DNA of 64,000 nt from Apoderus coryli (GCA_911728435.2 OU452199.1:15200860-15264859); one strand, 5' to 3'. Positions 48,791 to 60,900 are shown, numbered from the stretch's first letter. Numbers and translations: made by a program. Notes: a model not told the origin generated them from the sequence alone.

Positions 48791-50568
48791 CATAGGCATT
48801 ATGGAAGATGACGAGGACGCTACACATATGACACTTTTTCGTATCTGCATAAGAACAATTCACATTTTAAAAGATAAAGAATCGAAAAGTTTCTTTTTAA
48901 AGTATCAACAATACTAATAAACTGTTACATCTATTGCAACTATTATAGGAAGTTATTACCGTTATGATAATATTAAAAAAAAAAAATGATTTTACAATAC
49001 AAAAATAAACAGTCAATGTTTCTTTTCATGCAACATTTCAAGTACTATGCCTAACTAATACCGTAAGTATATATCTTTTAGAATACTCATACGTATGATG
49101 TTCCGTTATATACAAATTCTTAATGAAACAAATTTCTGAACATGAAAAGGAAACATGGTATATTAAGAATAAATGGTTTTATATTGAATGCGCGTATACT
49201 ATCAGCTATAGTAATTCCATAACTAATTTATTTCATTAACGCGTATGTAGTATAAATTAATAATATTTATTTCTATATCTACATTAGATAAAACTCCAAA
49301 ACAAGCATATTATTTTCCTTCTCGAATACTATATATTATTGAGTTTACGGTAGATAAAGCGCAGCGATTTCATAGAATCATAAACATAGTTAAATCGTTG
49401 TCGGTCTCTTATAAAAAATAATTTGCAATAAGTATAGGCAAATTGAATAGTTTAAATTAATTAAACTTTCTTTCTTAAAAAATTCTCATAGTATTTGAAA
49501 GAAAAAAACAACTCCTTCGTTGTTAAAATCGAATTACTATGGTAGAATAGAAAATTCTAATAAATAATAATTAACTCGTATCTGTCTCACAATAAATGTC
49601 GGCAGACAAATAATATAGTTTCTATGTTAAAAGGACGTACGATAGGTAATTTCTCTTAAATGAATATATTAATACAAAGAAATTAAATATATAATGACAT
49701 ATACATAACTTATATTACTTGTTCATTTCATCTTCTTCATCAGCATCTGCACTGTATGTCTAACTTCAAAGTCAATTTCAACAAGTAAATTCTTATTTAC
49801 ATTTAATATGATAAGATTTATATTTTATTAGTATCCTAGAACAGAAATTTGGACGCAATTGACATATTTGTTTTTATGTATTGCATATTTCTTGTGATTC
49901 CGTGGTCATTTTGCTAATATTTTGTCTACAATTATTTAGCTTTTTATTTTAAAATGCTTTCAATAATCTGTACGGTTTAATAAAGCGCACTGCTTTGGTT
50001 TTGTTCAAATGCCTTAGTAAACCGTAACCGCACTTGTATGTTACGGGCGTTCATTTGTGCGTTCTATTACCAAAAAAAATGAAATATAAGGAGTGATCAA
50101 TAATTCTTTTTTTATTAATTTTCAAAGTTACCCCATGATCGGGGATACTGGAACGCTTATATTGTATCTATGTAAAATGAAAATATTACTTCTTTGAACA
50201 CTTAAAAATTAAGTACCTATAAATACCGATATCGAGCTGTCATGTAGTGTGTGAAACAAAGCAACACAATTTTTAAATGTTATAATAATGAATTATTACC
50301 ATAGGAAAAACGACAGCAACAAAATACAAAATTCTAGTAAAAAACGTAACTATTTATATACGAGTACATATATAATTTAGAATACTCTACATAACACAAA
50401 GAAACTTTGTACTAGGTATCGGTATAATGTAAACATAAGTATAATATTCGGGATGAATTGCAGTAAAAATAAATGTAAATTATTGCAGAGTTTTCACATA
50501 TGGCCGAAGACAATTTGATTCAAATAAAAACATTCCCCTCCTGTGTATCTGGGGGTCTGTCAGTGCTG
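48791..50568. other. AT-rich DNA, nothing recognised
   Basis: No coding region, RNA gene or clear repeat was seen between the foldback element and the Tigger-like remnant. Confidence 0.5.
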
Positions 50569-51310
50569 TTAATAGTTCGGAGAGTGGTATAATTCCCTCG
50601 TCGTGTACTTGCGGCCAGAAAATTTGTAATCCACTTTGGATGACATCCTTAAAAATGCCATTTCGACATTTTCGTTCTTTACCTCATCAGTAGAAATAAC
50701 GTTTCCTACATAGTGTTGAACGAGACGTTTCATCTTAAACTGCACCAAATAAAATTTATCTTCTTGGATATCTCCGACATATTGTAAATCCAATTCTTCA
50801 AGTTCAGAGTCTTCATTCTCTAGTACCTCGTCTTGCATAGTATTTGAAACACTTTGGTTTTCTTTAATATAATCAACACATATGCTCTTACCAGGTTTGC
50901 ACATCAATACCGCAAAATTCTTTAAGCACTTAAATAACGGCAGAACACACATGGTTCTTGACTTTCCTGTAGTTGATAGTCAGATAAACGTTTGTAGGGC
51001 TGCTGCAGCTCTAAGCGATAAATCTCACATGCCTTAAAACCAGCTTGCATATTTGCTGATACCTCATTTCCATCTGGGTACAGTTTGGTATATAATCTAT
51101 AAAGCAACTTTGGAAATTCCTCTTTTGTTCATCTAAAATCTGACGCCAATATCATTTAAGGGGTCCGTAAAAAGTCACATCTACGGGCTGAAGGAGGTGC
51201 GTAGAATTTGGCGGAATGCAACAACATTTTATGTTGTATTTTTCGCACTCTGGTAAAACCAATTCCGTAAAATGGCTGGACAAATTTGTTTCCCATTTAA
51301 ATTTCATGAA
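50569..51310 (-). pseudogene. Pogo/Tigger-like DDE transposase, C-terminal half
   Basis: The minus-strand frames read WETNLSSHFTELVLPECEK, then CIPPNSTHLLQPVDVTFYG. After an in-frame stop and a shift come LLYRLYTKLYPDG and MQAGFKACEIYRL, and finally a 127-codon tail with QHYVGNVIS. NLSSH and PPNSTHLLQPxDV are the signature of DDE_1 transposases of the pogo/Tigger/jerky group. Where the family has GDNLSSH this copy has ETNLSSH, so the catalytic Asp is missing. The N-terminal DNA-binding part is absent. The acidic tail ending in a short YVG block is common in insect members. Confidence 0.8.
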
Positions 51311-52080
51311 TTTCCTAATGCTAATCAAGTTGTAAATGCAGAACTAGATAATTTAAACAAAATTCCTGAAAGTCACATTTTGAATTTAAAACAAAATTTT
51401 AAAATAAAGATTAATGAATCTGTGCTTCCCAGTGTCGATACGGCGAAGAATCATGGAGTTGTTTTGGACACTGATCTTTTACAAAAATCTTATCTTTCAC
51501 TTAAACTTCTATATTCTAATAGACACATTTTAAACAAAAGTAAGATATTGTGTGATTCACTTGTCCTTTCTCATTTCAATGATTGCGATTTTATTTATGG
51601 ATCGTGTCTAGATTATTTTTATAGAAATCGCATTGAGTTAGTTCAAAATACATGTTCTAGATTTATAAATAATCTTAGGAAGTACGATCATAATATATCC
51701 CATACTTACGTAAGTTTAATGTGGTTGAAAATGGATAACCATTGGCATTTTCATTTGGGTAATTTTCTTTTTAATAACGCCCCTGCATCAATAAAAAGTA
51801 GACTTAATTTTAGAACTTGAATTCATCAACTGATTATTAGATATCCTAATAAATTAACAATTAACCCTACCTCGTCATCATACTGCCTTATATCGTAGAT
51901 CTTTTACGTATAACGCCATCAGCTTATACAACTCATTGCCTGGTGATTTAACTCAGCTTAGTAGTTTTGAGTGTTTCAGGAGACTTTTTCAAGACTTTCT
52001 TATTAGAAGTCAGCGATAATGTACTGGAAGTCAGAAATAGTATAATTACCTGTCTGATTCACACATCTCGCCTTATACTT
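51311..52080 (+). pseudogene. LINE reverse transcriptase C-terminal part (Jockey/CR1-like)
   Basis: A frame open from 51272 to 51820 reads KNHGVVLDTDL, LKLLYSNRHILNKSKILCDS and LVLSHFNDCDFIYGSCL, which is the thumb and C-terminal region of non-LTR reverse transcriptases. After a frameshift it continues YNAISLYNSLPGDLTQLSSF. The polymerase catalytic motifs are absent (5' truncated). The element is interrupted at 52080 by another LINE and resumes at 53308, ending near 53550 with AATAAAGGCCATTTATTATT. The first 40 bases of the open frame overlap the edge of the Tigger-like remnant. Confidence 0.85.
52071..52080. repeat. Target site duplication, left copy
   Basis: CCTTATACTT here and at 53298-53307 flanks the inserted minus-strand LINE. 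The poly(T) run that follows is that element's poly(A) tail in reverse. Confidence 0.8.
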
Positions 52081-53297
52081 TTTTTTTTTTAAAGGATCCG
52101 TACGTAAGTCCCCGATTTCACTGCAGCCTCATGGGCTTATTGTGAAAAATCCCCGTATATTATGCCACCCAATCCAGCAGCCCTGTACCCTCCACTAGCT
52201 TGTGGAGTTCAGTTATGTGTTGGGTGTCAATATCTGCTGGCGCAAGCAGCGCATGCCCAGAAATAGCGTGTCGTCTTCGTTGTAGAATTACACTCACATA
52301 TTACATGGTAAGCTGTTTCAACTGCCCCATTACACAATCTGCATTGCAGGTCCCCATTATACAGCCCCATCTTATTTAGGTGGTCTCTCAGAGCGCAATG
52401 CCCAGTAAGGAGTCCCATAGTTATTCGCATCTGACTCCTGCTTAATGATAGCAGTTTTTCAGTGCGTTTTGTTGCTGCACCAGGTATGAACCTCTTCCCA
52501 TGCTCCTGCTTGGGAATATGTTTCCAATATCTCTGGTGCTCGTTTTTGGCCCAGCACTTGAGCAGTTCTTTTAGACAAGCCCAGCGCAGGTTCCGTGCCA
52601 GTATATGTGGTTTCAGAGGCTTGTCTAGCCAGCCAATCCGCTCTCTCGTTGCCTTCTATTCCCGAGTGCCCTGGGACTTACACTAGATTAACCCTATTGT
52701 GGTCCGCCAAGGCCCTAAGTTCTGTTTGGCATTCCCATACCAGTTTGGTTGTAACCTTGGGGCTTCTCAGAGCCGTTAGGGCCGCCTGGCTATCTGAACA
52801 TATATATATATATATATTGATTCGCTTGTTTGTATAAGCCCTCAATCTGTTTAGTTTTACACACTGCAATTGAAAACAATTCCGCTTGAAATGCGGATGT
52901 GTTTTTCCCCAGTGAGAATCTTAGATTCGTGTTCCTTGTCTCACTATATATTCCTGCACCACTTCCACTTTCGGTTTTTGGCCCGTCTGTAAACCAGGTT
53001 ATCCCTCTCAGTGTCCGTAGTATGCACTTCGAAGTTTATGTCAAATTCAAATTTTGGTATGATGATGCCATCCCCAATACATACCCCAATTTTGGTATGT
53101 CTTCGATAAGTGGGTACACTTCCTACAAACCCTCGCAGTCTAATGAATGCCGCCCCCGCCTCCATCCTTACCATGATGTGATGGGAGGTTCAACAATACT
53201 TCCATTGCGGCTGTCGGAGTAGTTCTAAAGGCGCCCGTCATTGCTAAGCCGGCAAGCCTCTGTACCCTGCCCAACTCAGCAATGGCGGTATGCTGTT
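52081..53297 (-). pseudogene. LINE with RNase H and C-terminal zinc knuckle (I/LOA-like), 5' truncated
   Basis: Minus-strand order: LGRVQRLAGLAMTGAFRTTP with TAAMEVLLNLP (end of RT), then remnants of the RNase H start. YICSDSQAALTAL and VPGHSGIEGNERADWLARQA form the RNase H core. Next come LLTGHCALRDHLNKMGL and the zinc knuckle CRLCNGAVETAYHVICEC (C-x2-C-x8-H-x4-C). It ends in a poly(A) tail (T run at about 52079-52092 on the plus strand). It is flanked by a 10-bp target duplication. Stops and frameshifts make it inactive. A TA microsatellite near 52800 interrupts the RNase H part. Plus-strand frames over this region are shadows. Confidence 0.88.
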
Positions 53298-53307
53298 CCT
53301 TATACTT
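53298..53307. repeat. Target site duplication, right copy
   Basis: CCTTATACTT, identical to 52071-52080; marks the 5' boundary of the nested minus-strand LINE. Confidence 0.8.
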
Positions 53308-53552
53308 AATGATGATTGTAACTAAAAGTGTTGAGCGTGATTTACCTGAATGTTAATGTTTTTTTTTTATCTTCTGTCTATGGTCTGGTTAAGTACAATA
53401 GCCAAGAGAGCTAGACTACGCCAGATTGTAGCTGCACACAAAATTTTGCAATTTTATTTGTTTATTGATACTTGAATTTTGAAAATTCAATTGTATTTGT
53501 ATATTTTTTTGTTTTATTCCAATAAAGGCCATTTATTATTATTATTAGCCAT
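53308..53552 (+). repeat. 3' UTR and tail of the interrupted Jockey/CR1-like LINE
   Basis: This is the continuation of the 51311-52080 element after the nested insertion. It ends with an AATAAA signal and then GGCCATTTATTATTATTATT, an ATT-repeat tail like those at 55060 and 61804. Confidence 0.7.
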
Positions 53553-54709
53553 GAGTTGTAAGGAATATAGTATCCATCATATTAAGAAATTAAATTGCCT
53601 TTCAGAACAGCGTTCCATATGAAAAGCTAATGCCTAATTTCACTGGTAGAATGCTTGATCAATATTTATTTACAAAAATAAAAATAAACCTCAATTGTGT
53701 ATAACTTACTACTAAGTTAAATTGAGTTTGCTTCTATACGGCAAACTCTAGCATCAAAGTCGCATAGATATTGCATTTTGTTTTAAAATCTGAGACAATT
53801 TTTTTTATTAATTTTTTAAATCTATAACTTGTACCATATTACGCTTCAGCACAACCTCCTTGTGTCCTTTACATGTGTGTCATTGTGAAGTGGACGGTTG
53901 TTATCTAGAAAATTGTAATTTGCAGAAATTAGAATAATTATAAATAACTACCAATATACTATACCTCAGATATTGGTATTCAGATAATATAGAATATATT
54001 AAACGGTACTTTACTGATACAATGAAACGTACTTATTATTTAAAATAATATGACATAATCTGTTCGTGAGAACATTATGAACCACATAAACGAACATAAT
54101 TAGTAAAGTCCCAAGTAGGTAAGTGCATTGGTTTTATTATTAATAAAATCATCCGCATTCCTGTAACATTTATTTAAATTCCAATCATTTAACACTAAAA
54201 AATATAATGCAGATAATTAAACTAGACTAGTTGAGCAATTTTTCAACAACATAATTGGCAACGTAAAGCAGATCTTAATAGATTTTGAAATACATTTTAT
54301 ATAGATACAGTATGGTAATATATGAAACATCAGACATTATTCAAATGTCTAACTTAATGATGGATATTTTAATTTCAACGATTTACCATCAATAATTTCA
54401 ACGACTCCACAAGGCAAAAATTATATCGCAGATTAATAACTTGGACTAATTGGGAATTTTTAATTATCAACGTAAAGGTAGTAATCTTACAACGGTAATA
54501 AGTAACGTACTGTTTCACTGACTAACACAATAATAATAATAATAAATACCAGGTAAACACTCCATTTTAGAACTTCAAAAAACAGCAATTCTAGGAACCT
54601 CTCATATAGTGCGCAAAATATTATCGTAAAACCAACCACCCTTTGGAAAACGGATAGTTTCCCGGGTGGATAAGGAAAAAACCAGTAGATAAAGCTGAGA
54701 AATAATAAT
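53553..54709. other. AT-rich DNA, nothing recognised
   Basis: No feature could be supported between the two LINE 3' ends. Confidence 0.5.
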
Positions 54710-55062
54710 AATCATTATTTGAGAGGTCGTTTAGTTACAGTATCTCACGATTGTACAACGCATTGCCTGTTGAAGTGGCGTGTTTGTCTGGTCAACGTTT
54801 CGGGGCCTCAGTTCGAGACTTAATTATTAATAATAGTATCACATTTTAGTAAGTAATTAGTGTAGTATTTTCATTTTTCATTTTCATATTTGGTTTTTGT
54901 TGGGTATATTTTATATTTTAATTTTTATTAAGTCATAATTGTTTTTTGTTTTCGTTTTTTATAGGGTTTGTTTAGTTTAGATTAGCTAAAGTTGTGAATA
55001 GGTTAAGATAGGAGGCTTAGCCTCAACTTCGCCTTTTGTGTAATTAACTTCACACAATAAAG

Positions 55063-55096
<34 letters not shown>
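54710..55096 (+). pseudogene. LINE 3' end with ATT microsatellite tail
   Basis: The frame RLYNALPVEVACLSGQRFGA (after frame choice) matches the usual end of insect LINE ORF2, compare YNSLP at 51.9 kb. A 3' UTR of about 220 bases follows, then AATAAAGTCATTATTATTAT and a run of about 11 ATT units. Only the last part of the element was inserted or kept. Confidence 0.65.
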
Positions 55097-55100
<4 letters not shown>

Positions 55101-55916
55101 AATAAATGTATTTTTATACATAGGTACCTTAATGACACAGTTTAAAATAATATACAGTTACTTCACCTCGTGTCGGCACCTTTGATGTTCATGTCTACAA
55201 AGCAACTCGCGCTTATAGTTATAATATAGTATCTTATAGTATATATAGATATACTATATATAGGAGCGGGCCAGAAATGTGGCTGGGAATGCGACGAGTC
55301 GATGCCGTTTTCAGCGTCTACTGAACCTTCTTATCTATAGTTAATATTCGATGTTAATGGCGATCCGTAAGTAATTAATAATAATCCCAAATACCTAGTG
55401 CGATAATTAATATTATAATAATAAAAAAGCCTGTCTCAAATATTATTTCTTGAAAGTTATAGGCGTTTAAAATATGTGATCGTTTTATATTTGCGCAAGG
55501 CATCTTTGGTAAAAAAAAAATATTTTAAAAATCCTGGCATTTTTTATCTTGCAATAAGTATATGTCGTAAGTATTTTGATAAACATGACTTAAGCTACAA
55601 CGAGGAGCAAAATTAAATATTTTTAACCGTAAAAAGTACATAAACGACTTTTTCTTAAATTAAATTATTTATGGACTCCTTAGTTCAATTTTAAATAAAA
55701 GAGTTCTACGCCATTTTTGATAGTTAAAAATTGCTTAATTATTTACCTTTAATTGGACAAAAATTACATACAGTATTTATTTATTTGGATAACTTACATC
55801 TACCCAGACAAAAACAATTCCAATTACAGGGCAGGTACATTACAAAACAATAAAATTAACACAAATACATAACGTTTCAAAATTATAAATGATACAAACA
55901 TTACAATCAGATAAAA
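55097..55916. other. AT-rich DNA, nothing recognised
   Basis: There is a TA-rich near-palindrome around 55225-55262, ATAGTATATATAGATATACT. No gene seen. Confidence 0.45.
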
Positions 55917-55950
55917 TAAACAAAGTCAAAACTTATTTTGACTTTGTTTA
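55917..55950. repeat. Perfect 15-bp-arm hairpin
   Basis: TAAACAAAGTCAAAA at 55917-55931 and its exact reverse complement at 55936-55950 enclose the loop CTTA. It stands in AT-rich LINE-derived surroundings. Its role is unknown; a transposon end or a replication-slippage product are options. Confidence 0.6.
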
Positions 55951-55979
55951 TGGTCTACACAACCAATACATTTATCTCA

Positions 55980-56345
55980 AAAATACTTTTTTAATATAAG
56001 AAATGCCCAATTAGGTCGGCACAGACCGCGGTATCATCCCTTGATGACTTGACTAGTGCCCTAAATCATATTAATCTGCCGTTAGCCAAACAAATCAAAA
56101 TTTATTATTAACGAGTAGGAATGAATTGTTGGTTGTTTTTGTTTTCTTTTTACATTTTGTTCTTATATTATTATTGGATTGATTTTTTTCTGTTTTTCTT
56201 TTTGCTATTTTTTCTTTTGCCTATATTTGTTCGTTGGATAGGATTATCGTTGTCTTGTTATTATATTATTGTATTACTATTATATTATTACCAAACCAAA
56301 CTCATTGTTAGGAAACTGTATGTTTGAGAACCATAAAGTTTTGAA
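55980..56345 (+). repeat. LINE 3' end candidate (plus strand)
   Basis: A short frame LDDLTSALNHINLPLAKQIK ends at a stop near 56110. A T-rich 3' UTR follows, then GTATGTTTGAGAACCATAAA and GTTTTGAATTGAGTTTT, a decayed signal plus tail. This resembles the end of a CR1/Jockey-type element. The T-rich ORF at 56121-56327 is just the UTR. Confidence 0.45.
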
Positions 56346-56850
56346 TTGAGTTTTAGGTCACACAGAATGCTTTGTATTTCGCATAACAAAACCCATAGAC
56401 TCTTATATTATAGGAAGACGAAACCACATGTCCCAGAAAACTAAGTTTAGCGTCACAGAGCACCCCCAGATCCTTAACCTCATTGCACATTTTAAGCGGA
56501 GCAGATACAAATTGAATTTATTTCACGAGTAAATGTTACAGAACAACACTTATCCGAGTCCAGTCAAGCAGGACATTCAATTAATTCTGCAATTGAAGAC
56601 AGTCATAAGCTGAGGTAATCAGTGAATAAACCTTAAAATAAAACACATAAATAAGAGGGGACCAAACACATGCAAGTTACGTTCATGAAGATAAGTAGAC
56701 AGAAATGTTAAAATATTCACAGATAAACCAAATTCCGAAATTTAATGCAGCAGAATTCCGTGGTCAAGCCTGTCAAAGGCTTTTGTAAAATCCGTATAAC
56801 TAACGTCGACCTGACCCCCCCTCTCCAAGCTTTCCCCCAAAAACTAGCTC
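56346..56850 (-). pseudogene. LINE reverse transcriptase fragment (Jockey-like)
   Basis: The minus strand reads QVDVSYTDFTKAFDRLDHGI, which is RT motif A with its catalytic Asp kept in YTDF (56752-56810). After shifts comes GPLLFM. A deletion removes the YxDD motif, and the frame resumes with MCNEVKDLGVLCDAKLSFLG of the thumb region. Several stops and frameshifts occur. It abuts, in opposite orientation, the LINE 3' end at 55980-56345. Confidence 0.8.
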
Positions 56851-57999
56851 AACATTACGTATCTTCAATCATATCAGTTACATAATAATGTCATCTTATC
56901 ACGGAATGCATCAATATCGTGGTATAGGGGAAATGGGTCAGTTATGGAAAAAGGAATGTTATTAACGTACAAATGATTGTTGTTAAGTTAAGTTAAAGGT
57001 TTTGAAAAAACATCTAGAAAATGAACATTTTGCTAAATAAAAATAGTCTCATTATCAGTGGGACAATCTTAAAATACTAGTCTATTGAGCTCAGATTACC
57101 ACCCACTCGCCTGCGCATTGTTATAATAAAAAAAATATAAATAATACCAAAATTGTTGTTTACACTAGAGACTAATAATCAATAATAAAGTATCTCAAGC
57201 GATTTCAATGATTTTTAAACCATAAAAAAAAAACTATAACTAATTTTTAATCTTTAAACATATACACTGTATATTAATAGGGATAACCTGTATTTTAATG
57301 GAAAACATAATAAGAGGTATGAGAATTCTGTAACACAAATGTTTAATGAGCCAAAAATTTAAAAAAATTACTGCAACCAATATCTCGCATATTCCTCATT
57401 CAATTTTATTACATTCGTTACAAGACTTGTTACTTCTAATTTAATTACACTATAGCATTATATTGATTTCTTGTTCAAATCATCATAGAATTTTCACCAA
57501 CTATCTCTGTAAGGGTTATAGAAAATACTATGAATTGTGATGATTTGATACACGGAGATATAAGCAAGGAATTCAGTAATGCGGAGGGAATCGACTTGAG
57601 GTACAAAGTATCTAACTGTAGAAGGCTTTGATCTTTTTTGACATTATTGCCTTCTGCCAATATCAGCTTATGGATTCCTTTGAGAATAATTGGGTAGATC
57701 ATGACAGCATTGTATCTTTGAAGGCAAAAGTCGATAGAATATATTATTAGTGACCTTGAAGTATTTTATTTGATGTATATGAATCTTGTACATTCTGATA
57801 TAAAATTGGTAAACTTGTTATCTTTGTTGTATGAACTGATTTCTAGAACAAGCAAGTCAATGAGCAATGTAGCGCTATTTAGTAAATGTTGACCAAAAAT
57901 ATGATAAAAAATATGGTTGGCACTATTTATATTTTTAGCCAAATAATCAATACATTAATTTTTCATTTACTAAAACACTTTTTCATGCGTTTGAACTAT
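56851..57999. other. Intergenic DNA; one unrecognised minus-strand ORF
   Basis: A 75-codon minus-strand frame at 57475-57702 lies in somewhat less AT-rich sequence. I see no motif that identifies it. The rest is AT-rich. Confidence 0.35.
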
Positions 58000-58930
58000 T
58001 TGTCGTGACATTTTTGGCACCTCTCCTTCACCACGTTTACGCAATTTATTCTTGAAGAAGAACAAAAAAACCTGGATTACTAAATCAGGACTGTAGGGCA
58101 GATGACTCATGAATTCGAAATTTTCAGCGTTCAATTAGTCCATTGTTCGACGAGATCTGTAAGCGCTCTCCTTTTCTTGATATAAAATGATCCGACGACG
58201 ATTGTTTGTTTTCCTTATTTGACCAGTCTTTCGACACACAAATTGGTGTGTAGTTTCCCATTAGAAATGACCGTTCTACGTTCCTCCAAAGGTAGAGTTG
58301 CCATATGACCAGTATTTCCGAAAAAATCTCGCGAACCAATTTTGTTGGATTAGGCTCATCTTGATGCACCCATGCAGTTTACGTTCCGGTTCATACGCCT
58401 AGGTCATGGATTCGTCACCTGATCTTATAAACAACTAAAGCACAGTTATTGTGTAACATTTATTTGTACCAAGCGCCACGCTTCTTTGAGATCTTTTGTC
58501 AAATTGTGTTCGATCCAACGAGAACAAACCATTCTGACTGTTAAACGTTCACGTAATATTTTATGTATGCCGGTGGAACAAATGCCTAAGGTTGCCTGAA
58601 TTTCACAGTATGTTACATGATAATCTTACGCGATCAGTTTTTGCACAGCATGAATGTTTTCGGACACGCCAATGAATTTCGTCAGGGAGAGAGAATGACG
58701 GTTTCTCGCCAAATATGGAAATTAGTTGTTTGGATAATCCACGTCCAAATAATAAATCATCGCATACGAAAATGTTCACGAGTGAATTTAATTTTTCTGT
58801 CGACACACAATTTTCACATAATTGCAAACATAACAAATATGGCGCTATATCGACAAAATGTTTGGTGTAGGTTAAAGTCAAGAATGTAAACTTTCCACTG
58901 AAAACAACAGCAACACCTAACAATATGTTT
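58000..58930 (-). pseudogene. Mariner transposase remnant, near full length
   Basis: On the minus strand, pieces in several frames follow the mariner order: KFTREHFR, then HNLTKDLKEAWRLVQINV, HQDEPNPTKLVREIF, HMATLPLEERRTV and LPYSPDLV. The last block carries the third catalytic Asp. The leader TGTTGTTTTCAGTGGAAAGT is shared with the 35460-36111 copy. Many frameshifts and stops are present, so no active protein is possible. Frames at 58124, 58603 and 58617 are fragments or shadows of this relic. Confidence 0.85.
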
Positions 58931-59894
58931 TGTCAAGGCTAAAATTATAAATAATTGCCCTTGTAAAACGAGAGTGTAACTTTTATTTTTGTTGTTTTTG
59001 TTAATTGCATGCAGATGTTATTTAGAAATTCTATTGGCAAAAGAAAAATTAAAAAAAAAATATTTTAGAAAAGGTACTTTTAAAATTTTTACAATGCTCA
59101 TCACAAAATCTAACCAGTTCCTTATCATGTTCAATAGTATTTTTTACCTACGGAACTTAGTGAAAAGCGCTAGCTCCAATTTTCAGAATCATTTACCTCG
59201 TTGTGGAGAGCAATATGACAAATATGCCAAAATTATATATTTTATTGTTTTAATAAAGAATATTATACACATTTTTTGTAACTTAATGCTTCTGAGACGA
59301 ACTATCCGCAACATCAGCAGCTGATATTCAGGCGAAATCAGATCTGATATTTTACCCGAGAGGTAAAAATTTAATATTCAGTGATATTATAAACATGTTT
59401 CTTGTATAATTAAGTATTACTTCTTCTGTAATGTGGTAACCATGATATTATGGTATTTGTCTTCACTAGTCACTACACATCGTATAAAGAATTGGGGATG
59501 AAAAAAAATTGACACCATCCATTCCATTGGGAAGTACACAGTTCCGGGATACCAATTGCTAGATAATTCGTTTACTATTAAACGATTACGGTTTCATCAA
59601 TAGTGGTATCATTGATATAATACCATATTATGTCTGAACATGTTTCAAATTTGGTTTCAATATTACAGTTATTACAGTCCATATGAAATAAATATCCATC
59701 TACTATGTACATAAAATCATCCTTCATTACCAAAGCTATTTGGAAAATACACCAGCAAGCACTAGCAAACATTAGCGTTATGAAAAAAACTAATTCAATT
59801 ATTAACACCGCTAGTTGCTTTAAGCACTAATGTAAGTAAAATATTCAAATTTGAAAGCAAAAGTTAAAAAAAATGTAATGGTACGATTTAAACA
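58931..59894. other. AT-rich DNA, nothing recognised
   Basis: Frames at 58989 (plus, 111 codons) and 59578 (minus, 76 codons) have no recognisable motif and look like background. Confidence 0.4.
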
Positions 59895-60325
59895 ATTTCA
59901 ATTACTACTGGTGCATTATCCACCACACCGTTAGCAGCTTTGGAAGTACTTCTGGATTTAACTCCTACTCATATAGATCTGGAGAAGAAAGCCAGGTGGA
60001 GGACATACTACGAGATGTATGGCAGAAGCATATATGAAGGATAACAGACTGCTGGTCGACATTGAAAATCAAAGAATTTTTGGAATGAACTCTGATGTAA
60101 TGCCTCCAGCAATAAACTATGATGTGCCCATCAGAGATCAATCAATGGATCCTGCATTGGGGGAGTTGCAATGCACGGAATATTGCTGGTTTACTGATGG
60201 ATCAAGGACAAAATCAGGTACAGTTGCCAGAGTTTATGAACGCAGACCTAAGAAAAAAATTTCACAAGTTCAGAACTATTGGCATAATTATTATTATATT
60301 AGAATTTTGGATAAAATAAAATAAT
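59895..60325 (+). pseudogene. LINE fragment: end of RT and start of RNase H (I/LOA-like)
   Basis: TTGALSTTPLAALEVLLDLT, then EKKARWRTYY in one frame match the RT end seen at 53.2 kb on the other strand. After a frameshift, residues from 60019 lead to YCWFTDGSRTKSGT, the first catalytic block of RNase H (the Asp in FTDGS is present). The frame then runs into AT-rich sequence, so the rest of RNase H is lost. It belongs to the same broad LINE group as 52081-53297. Confidence 0.78.
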
Positions 60326-60573
60326 TGTTGTTCAATATTTTTTCTTTTTAATAGATTTTCAAAAAAAAATCTAACTAAGTATTCAGGAGATCAAGACAAC
60401 CGAAATTTTGAAAATTTTGTATGCAGTCCTTCATTTCATGATCCCTGGATCCTAAAAATGACCTCAGATCAAAAGTTTAATATATATATATATATATATG
60501 AATTAAAAGGTCGAGGCGTAGCACAGCACATAGGAAGCAAGGCATGTATGAATTAAAGAAGTTTCTTTCATGT

Positions 60574-60646
60574 GCCACGATAGTTTAATTGGTTAAAACA
60601 CCTGACCGGCAATTGGGAGATGTTGGTTCAAATCCAGCTTGTGTCA
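60574..60646 (+). tRNA. tRNA-like sequence, unit 1 (probable pseudo-tRNA or SINE head)
   Basis: 73 nt fold as a cloverleaf. The acceptor stem GCCACGA/TTGTGTC has 6 of 7 pairs. The D stem GTTT/AAAC is perfect. The anticodon stem CCTGA/TTGGG pairs with two wobbles, and the T stem GTTGG/CCAGC with one. The A box TAGTTTAATTGG and B box GGTTCAAATCC are intact, and TTTTTTT follows six bases downstream. The anticodon would be GGC, but position 33 is C instead of the nearly universal U. It is therefore more likely a tRNA-derived pol III promoter than a working tRNA. Confidence 0.6.
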
Positions 60647-60900
60647 CGAGATTTTTTTGATTCGTACAAGTTAGTTTATTTCATTTTTCTTTGTATATCG
60701 GTGATATACTATACTCTGTCAACTTAGTTGAATATCTTTGTTTGTTTATTTATATTTATATTTATTTGCGATGAGCAAAAGAGAAATAACATTGCATTAT
60801 GGCAGTGTGTAGTCTATGTTGCCTTTGAATTAAAAGGTCGAGGCGTAGCACAGCACATAGGAAGCAAGGCATGTACGAATTAAAGAAGTTTCTTTCATGT

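Noticed and set aside
52462..53222. Three forward ORFs of 74-107 codons
   Set aside because: Antisense shadows of the minus-strand RNase H LINE, whose motifs are unambiguous.
55917..55950. Rho-independent terminator
   Set aside because: The stem is AT-rich without a GC core and this is an animal genome, so a bacterial terminator makes no sense.
60574..60646. Functional alanine tRNA gene (anticodon GGC)
   Set aside because: Position 33 is C rather than U, the acceptor stem has a mismatch, and it is embedded in a tandem repeat. tRNA-derived sequence is the safer reading.
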